DNA from: Candidatus Kaiserbacteria bacterium
Lineage (GTDB): Bacteria > Patescibacteriota > Minisyncoccia > Phycocordibacterales > UBA12088
DNA length: 8,733 bases
Assembly: GCA_003561715.1 (NCBI GenBank)
Contig: PWVU01000099.1
Span: 1-8,733, forward strand
Reading direction: 5' to 3'
Position numbers and translations under genes: made by a program. Below, piece after piece: positions 5,544-8,733 of the stretch (position 1 is its first letter; each line of letters opens with the position of its first letter). Below the pieces are notes generated by a model. That model saw only the letters and a program-made list of their open reading frames with translations, was not told the origin of the DNA and made no database searches.

Positions 5544-8500
5544 ATGCAACTTCCCACACCCTCAACAACTGCGCATCTCGTATCTCGCATTGCACGCATC
5601 TCCCGTGGCACAGGCGCTGTTCTTGTTGCTCTGGCCCTTACCTTTGGCAACACCCCACTCCTCCCCACACCCTCAGCCCATGCCTCGACCCTTACCATCG
5701 TCCTCACCTCAGGCACCACCTGGGAGGTACCCGCCAACTGGAACCCCGACAACAACACCATCCACCTTATCGGCGGCGGCGGTGGTGGCGGGCGCGGCAC
5801 GAACGGTGGAAATGGTAACAACCAAGGCCGTGGCGGCGGCGGCGGCGGAGGAGGAGGAGGCTACCGTGTCATAACCAACTTCGACCCCGGATCCGCAGAA
5901 ACCATCACCTACGCAATAGGTACCGGAGGTACCGCTGGAACCTCCGGAGCAGGAGGTCTCGGCGGCACCACTTCCTGGAACAGTGGTGCACACACGGCGA
6001 CAGGCGGCGGTGGCGGACAGACCAATGCCTCCGGTGGCGCAGGTGGATCAGGTGGTACGGGAACACGCACAGGAGGCGCTGGTAACAGTGCCGGCAATGG
6101 CTCCGGTAACAACGGTGGCGGCGGCGGTGGCGGTGGCGGCGCGGCAGGCGACATTGCGGCGGGTAATCCGGGTGTTGTCGGTACCGCAGGTGGCGCGGGT
6201 GGTGCCGGAGGCGCCGGCAACGGCGGTACCGGCAACGGCGGCGGCGTGGGGGGTGACGCAAACTCCGGCCCCGGTGGCGCGGGCACCAGCCTCTCTTCCA
6301 GCCCTGTAGCCGGCGCGGGCGGCGGCGGTGGTGGCGGTCTGGGTGGTGCGGGGCAAGGTACGGCAGGTGCGGTCGGCGGCTCCGCAGGCGCGTATGGCGC
6401 AGGCGGTGGCGGAGGCGGTGGAGGCGCACGCTCCGCAAATGGTGGCAACGGTGCCGCCGGCAACCCCGGTGTTATTGTTATTACCTATGAACCAATTCCC
6501 GCCAATATCAGCGGCACGCTCTACGAAAGCGATGGCACCACCGAAGACACGGCGGGCGGGCGCACCATTGCTTTGAGTGTGAATGGTGACACCCCCATCA
6601 CCACAACGACCGACACCAACGGCGACTACCTCTTTGAGGATGTTGCGGGTGTAGTTCCCGGTTCCATTCTTACTCTTTGGGTGGATGATGCAACAGCTAA
6701 TGCAAGTGCTGTGACTGTGTTCGATAGCGGAGTCGGTCTAACCGGGTTCGATCTCTTTATTGATCACGTCGTACTCCGCACGGAGTCTGCCGCCACAACT
6801 CTCACCAACGCCGACCTGGCGGTATTTGATAAAAATGATGATGCACAGATTCCATATACGGTTTCCGGGATAGAGCTTATCGTAGATCCGGGGTATGCCC
6901 TGTTTGTGTGGCAGAATACAACGTTCGAGCCCGGTGGTCCTGTTCTGATGAGCGGAAGCGGATCTGCAGAGCCCGATGGCGCTTTCGTGCTCGGAGATTC
7001 TTCTACCTATCGAGCCGGTACCTCAACGACGATCGCCGGAAGTTTGCATATCGCAGCTGACGCGCAATTCGTCGCGGGTATGGGAACCACGACTTTCATT
7101 GCGACAACGAGCGGAAAGACCATCTCGGGAAATCTCACCGGCGCATCTCAGCTTGGGAATATTGTGTTTGATGGTGTGGGTGGCGAGTGGACATTTGATG
7201 ATAACGCAACGACGTCGAACCTGTATATACAAAATGGTGTGGTCACCGCGCCCCCGCTCCTTTCTATACGTGGCGACTTGATAAAGAGTTCGGAAGCTGT
7301 CTTCGAGGCGGGAGGTAGTACGCTATTTATTGATGGCGGCGGTGGAGGCTGGTATGACGCGGCGTACGCCTACCGCATACCATTTACCATTCAGGCTTCA
7401 CAAGTTGCGACCACAACCGACTCGTTTCCGATCGTGGCCACCAGCACTCTCTCAGAGTTGCGTCATATCTCACACGGAGGAAATGTCGAGCATGCTTCGG
7501 GATACGATATGGTATGGGTCGACTCCGACAACGAGACACTGCTCGCATTTCAGCAAGAGCTATATGCATCAACAACGGGGCGCATCGTGCATTGGATCAA
7601 TACCGACCTCTCGTCGACAACAGACAAGACCATATACTTATACTACGGGAAATCAGGCGCCATAGATGAATCGGACCCTGCAGGAGTGTGGCCCTCCTAC
7701 TACAAAGGTGTGTGGAATATGGCGGAAGATCCGAGCAGTACCGCCGATGGCCCTTGCGGAGGAGGAGATTTCCATGTATGTGATTCGACCGCATACGGAA
7801 ACCATGGTGAGAGTACGGCAATGACTTCGGCGTTCCGGGTCGAAGGGTGGCTAGGTAAGGGGTATGATTTTCCCGGTGACGCCGGCTATATAATTGTTCC
7901 AAACGATGCGTCTCTCGACTTCCCCGGCACGGTTAGGCTTACATTTTCAGCGTGGACAAAGAATCGTGATTGTCAGAGTTCCGGTTCGAAATTCATCGAG
8001 GTTCGTTCATCTGGAGGTGCTTTCCCTGATATCATGCAGATCGAATGCCATCCTACAAAAGGAGGTGGTGTTAATAGTGCGCTTACCACGGTTCAACACA
8101 GTAACGCGGTGCAGATAGAACTTGCAGGAACTACAGCCGTCAATGACGACACATGGCGTCATATTGTGGGTACTATCGACGGGACAGAGGTTAAAATTTA
8201 TGTAGATGGTATTGAAGAGAATTCGGGCACCATGTCCAATCCGCCAAGCGCCTCAGGCTTTCAGGCAATTATGGGACATGGATTTGCCGCAGGCGCTCGA
8301 CGTATGGACGGTATTTTGGATGATGTTCGCTTTCTACATGTCGCTTTGACACAAGCAGACATAACCACCATGTACAACAACACCCGTAGTAGTAAAGCTT
8401 TTTATGCAATGGGTCAAGCAGAAATGCCTTCAACTTCGGTTTCAATTGATGGTGAATTTACCGGCCCATCCGCCTTCGGCACGGTCGTGGTATCTGGCAC

Positions 8501-8733
8501 CGGCACCACCACCATCGCGTCCGATGCCGAGATTCAAAATCTTACAATACAAGCGGGCACAATTGTCGCCCCCACCTCCCTCACCCTCACCGGCGACTTC
8601 ACCAACGACGGTGTCTTTGATGCAAACGATGGTACCGTGACCCTTGCAGGCGACAGCGCGCAGACCCTTTCGGGCACCATGGTAGACGACAGCGCCTTCG
8701 GCAACCTCACCATTACTAACACCTCGGGCGACG
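5544..8733 (+). CDS. Giant secreted modular surface protein (Gly-rich, DUF2341, LamG), 3' end outside window
   Basis: One frame stays open from ATG 5544 to the window edge: 1063 codons, no stop. Order of parts: Sec signal peptide (R15-R21 basic region, hydrophobic GAVLVALALTFG, cleavage likely after SAHA, residue 47); a glycine-rich domain that opens with a short beta segment (TSGTTWEVPANW), has polyglycine at about 76-306 and ends GNPGVIVITYEP; a beta-sandwich like SdrD/carboxypeptidase-regulatory domains (about 317-410); a beta-repeat module (about 513-600); DUF2341 starting WYDAAYAYRIPFTI (603 to about 720); a LamG/concanavalin-like domain (about 722-955) containing DSTAYGNHG and all four cysteines (738, 746, 810, 835); then a second beta-repeat (about 989-1063). 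No other start is possible, since an in-frame TAG lies at 5517; no Shine-Dalgarno is visible. The family role, attachment or carbohydrate binding at the cell surface, is inferred. The membrane or wall anchor must lie beyond the window. Confidence 0.85.
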   Translation, partial: MQLPTPSTTAHLVSRIARISRGTGAVLVALALTFGNTPLLPTPSAHASTLTIVLTSGTTWEVPANWNPDNNTIHLIGGGGGGGRGTNGGNGNNQGRGGGGGGGGGGYRVITNFDPGSAETITYAIGTGGTAGTSGAGGLGGTTSWNSGAHTATGGGGGQTNASGGAGGSGGTGTRTGGAGNSAGNGSGNNGGGGGGGGGAAGDIAAGNPGVVGTAGGAGGAGGAGNGGTGNGGGVGGDANSGPGGAGTSLSSSPVAGAGGGGGGGLGGAGQGTAGAVGGSAGAYGAGGGGGGGGARSANGGNGAAGNPGVIVITYEPIPANISGTLYESDGTTEDTAGGRTIALSVNGDTPITTTTDTNGDYLFEDVAGVVPGSILTLWVDDATANASAVTVFDSGVGLTGFDLFIDHVVLRTESAATTLTNADLAVFDKNDDAQIPYTVSGIELIVDPGYALFVWQNTTFEPGGPVLMSGSGSAEPDGAFVLGDSSTYRAGTSTTIAGSLHIAADAQFVAGMGTTTFIATTSGKTISGNLTGASQLGNIVFDGVGGEWTFDDNATTSNLYIQNGVVTAPPLLSIRGDLIKSSEAVFEAGGSTLFIDGGGGGWYDAAYAYRIPFTIQASQVATTTDSFPIVATSTLSELRHISHGGNVEHASGYDMVWVDSDNETLLAFQQELYASTTGRIVHWINTDLSSTTDKTIYLYYGKSGAIDESDPAGVWPSYYKGVWNMAEDPSSTADGPCGGGDFHVCDSTAYGNHGESTAMTSAFRVEGWLGKGYDFPGDAGYIIVPNDASLDFPGTVRLTFSAWTKNRDCQSSGSKFIEVRSSGGAFPDIMQIECHPTKGGGVNSALTTVQHSNAVQIELAGTTAVNDDTWRHIVGTIDGTEVKIYVDGIEENSGTMSNPPSASGFQAIMGHGFAAGARRMDGILDDVRFLHVALTQADITTMYNNTRSSKAFYAMGQAEMPSTSVSIDGEFTGPSAFGTVVVSGTGTTTIASDAEIQNLTIQAGTIVAPTSLTLTGDFTNDGVFDANDGTVTLAGDSAQTLSGTMVDDSAFGNLTITNTSGD
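5770..6462 (+). repeat. Polyglycine low-complexity tract within the surface protein
   Basis: About 230 codons dominated by GGC/GGT/GGA glycine with Ala, Asn, Thr and Ser between, including an uninterrupted run of ten glycines (around 5829-5860) and repeated GGxGGxGG spacing. Such tracts can pack as polyglycine-II helices or stabilise a glycine-rich domain. The region is strongly GC-rich and biased to G on the coding strand, which also keeps frames open on the opposite strand by chance. Confidence 0.85.
7083..7345 (+). repeat. Beta-repeat module, copy 1 (protein-level)
   Basis: Residues about 514-600 of the surface protein: FIATTSGKTISG, LGNIVFDG, SNLYIQNGVVTAPPLLSI, RGDLIKSSEAVFEAGGS, TLFIDG. 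These short strand-turn units line up with copy 2 at the window end. The module ends just before the GGGGGW that opens DUF2341. Confidence 0.6.
8508..8733 (+). repeat. Beta-repeat module, copy 2 (protein-level, cut by window end)
   Basis: Residues about 989-1063: QNLTIQAGTIVAPTSLTL, TGDFTNDGVFDANDGTVTLAG, AQTLSG, FGNLTITN. Each block matches copy 1 in order when the unit is circularly shifted. More copies may follow outside the window. This stretch uses mostly C-ending codons, unlike copy 1. Confidence 0.6.

Noticed and set aside
5485..5874. 129-codon + strand frame starting inside the terminator hairpin
   Set aside because: It overlaps the signal peptide and glycine region of the surface protein out of frame, and its start lies within a terminator stem.
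5905..6463. Two long overlapping - strand open frames rich in Pro and Arg/His
   Set aside because: They are the antisense of the polyglycine tract: GGC/GGT codons read as GCC/ACC and CCG/CCA on the other strand, so stops are absent by composition. No start signals or sensible protein.

Overview
The window looks like a chromosomal segment from a member of the Candidate Phyla Radiation (Patescibacteria, Parcubacteria-like). This is inferred from the gene style: a short M50 site-2 protease, a membrane-fused spermidine-synthase-like protein, short membrane proteins of unknown family, and above all a huge secreted glycine-rich / DUF2341 / LamG surface protein of a kind common in that group. No rRNA or marker gene is present to prove the phylum. 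No tRNA, CRISPR array, transposase or phage gene was seen.

Layout. Bases 1-160 are a non-coding leader. Bases 161-1701 hold a two-gene + strand operon: a PP2C-like protein phosphatase followed, with a 4-base GTGA stop/start overlap, by a HAD-family hydrolase. Bases 1702-1882 lie between convergent genes and contain a perfect 14-bp GC-rich hairpin (probable rpmB terminator) and an 18-bp tandem duplication. rpmB (ribosomal protein L28) runs on the - strand at 1883-2125 with a good sigma70-type promoter. From a divergent intergenic region the + strand continues with an M50 intramembrane metalloprotease (2353-3006), a 4-TM protein of unknown function (3057-3527) and a fused 7-TM / spermidine-synthase-like protein (about 3591-5384). 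This last gene is closed by a strong rho-independent terminator at 5481-5511. From 5544 to the right edge one frame stays open for 1063 codons with no stop. It encodes a secreted modular protein: signal peptide, polyglycine domain, SdrD/carboxypeptidase-regulatory-like beta domain, a beta-repeat module, DUF2341, LamG lectin-like domain, and a second beta-repeat module cut by the window end.

How the genes may work together. PP2C and HAD are translationally coupled, so they probably act in one signalling or phosphate-turnover task. The M50 protease, 4-TM protein and fused transporter-like enzyme are three membrane genes in a row, but promoter-like extended -10 boxes in front of each suggest they can be expressed separately. 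The giant surface protein is set off by a terminator and is probably its own transcription unit, serving attachment or the cell surface.

Most notable points: the modular surface protein with a DUF2341-LamG cassette sitting between two copies of the same beta-repeat; a probable frameshift or slippage site at a T7 run at the start of the spermidine-synthase-like gene; and two overlapping palindromes at that gene's promoter.
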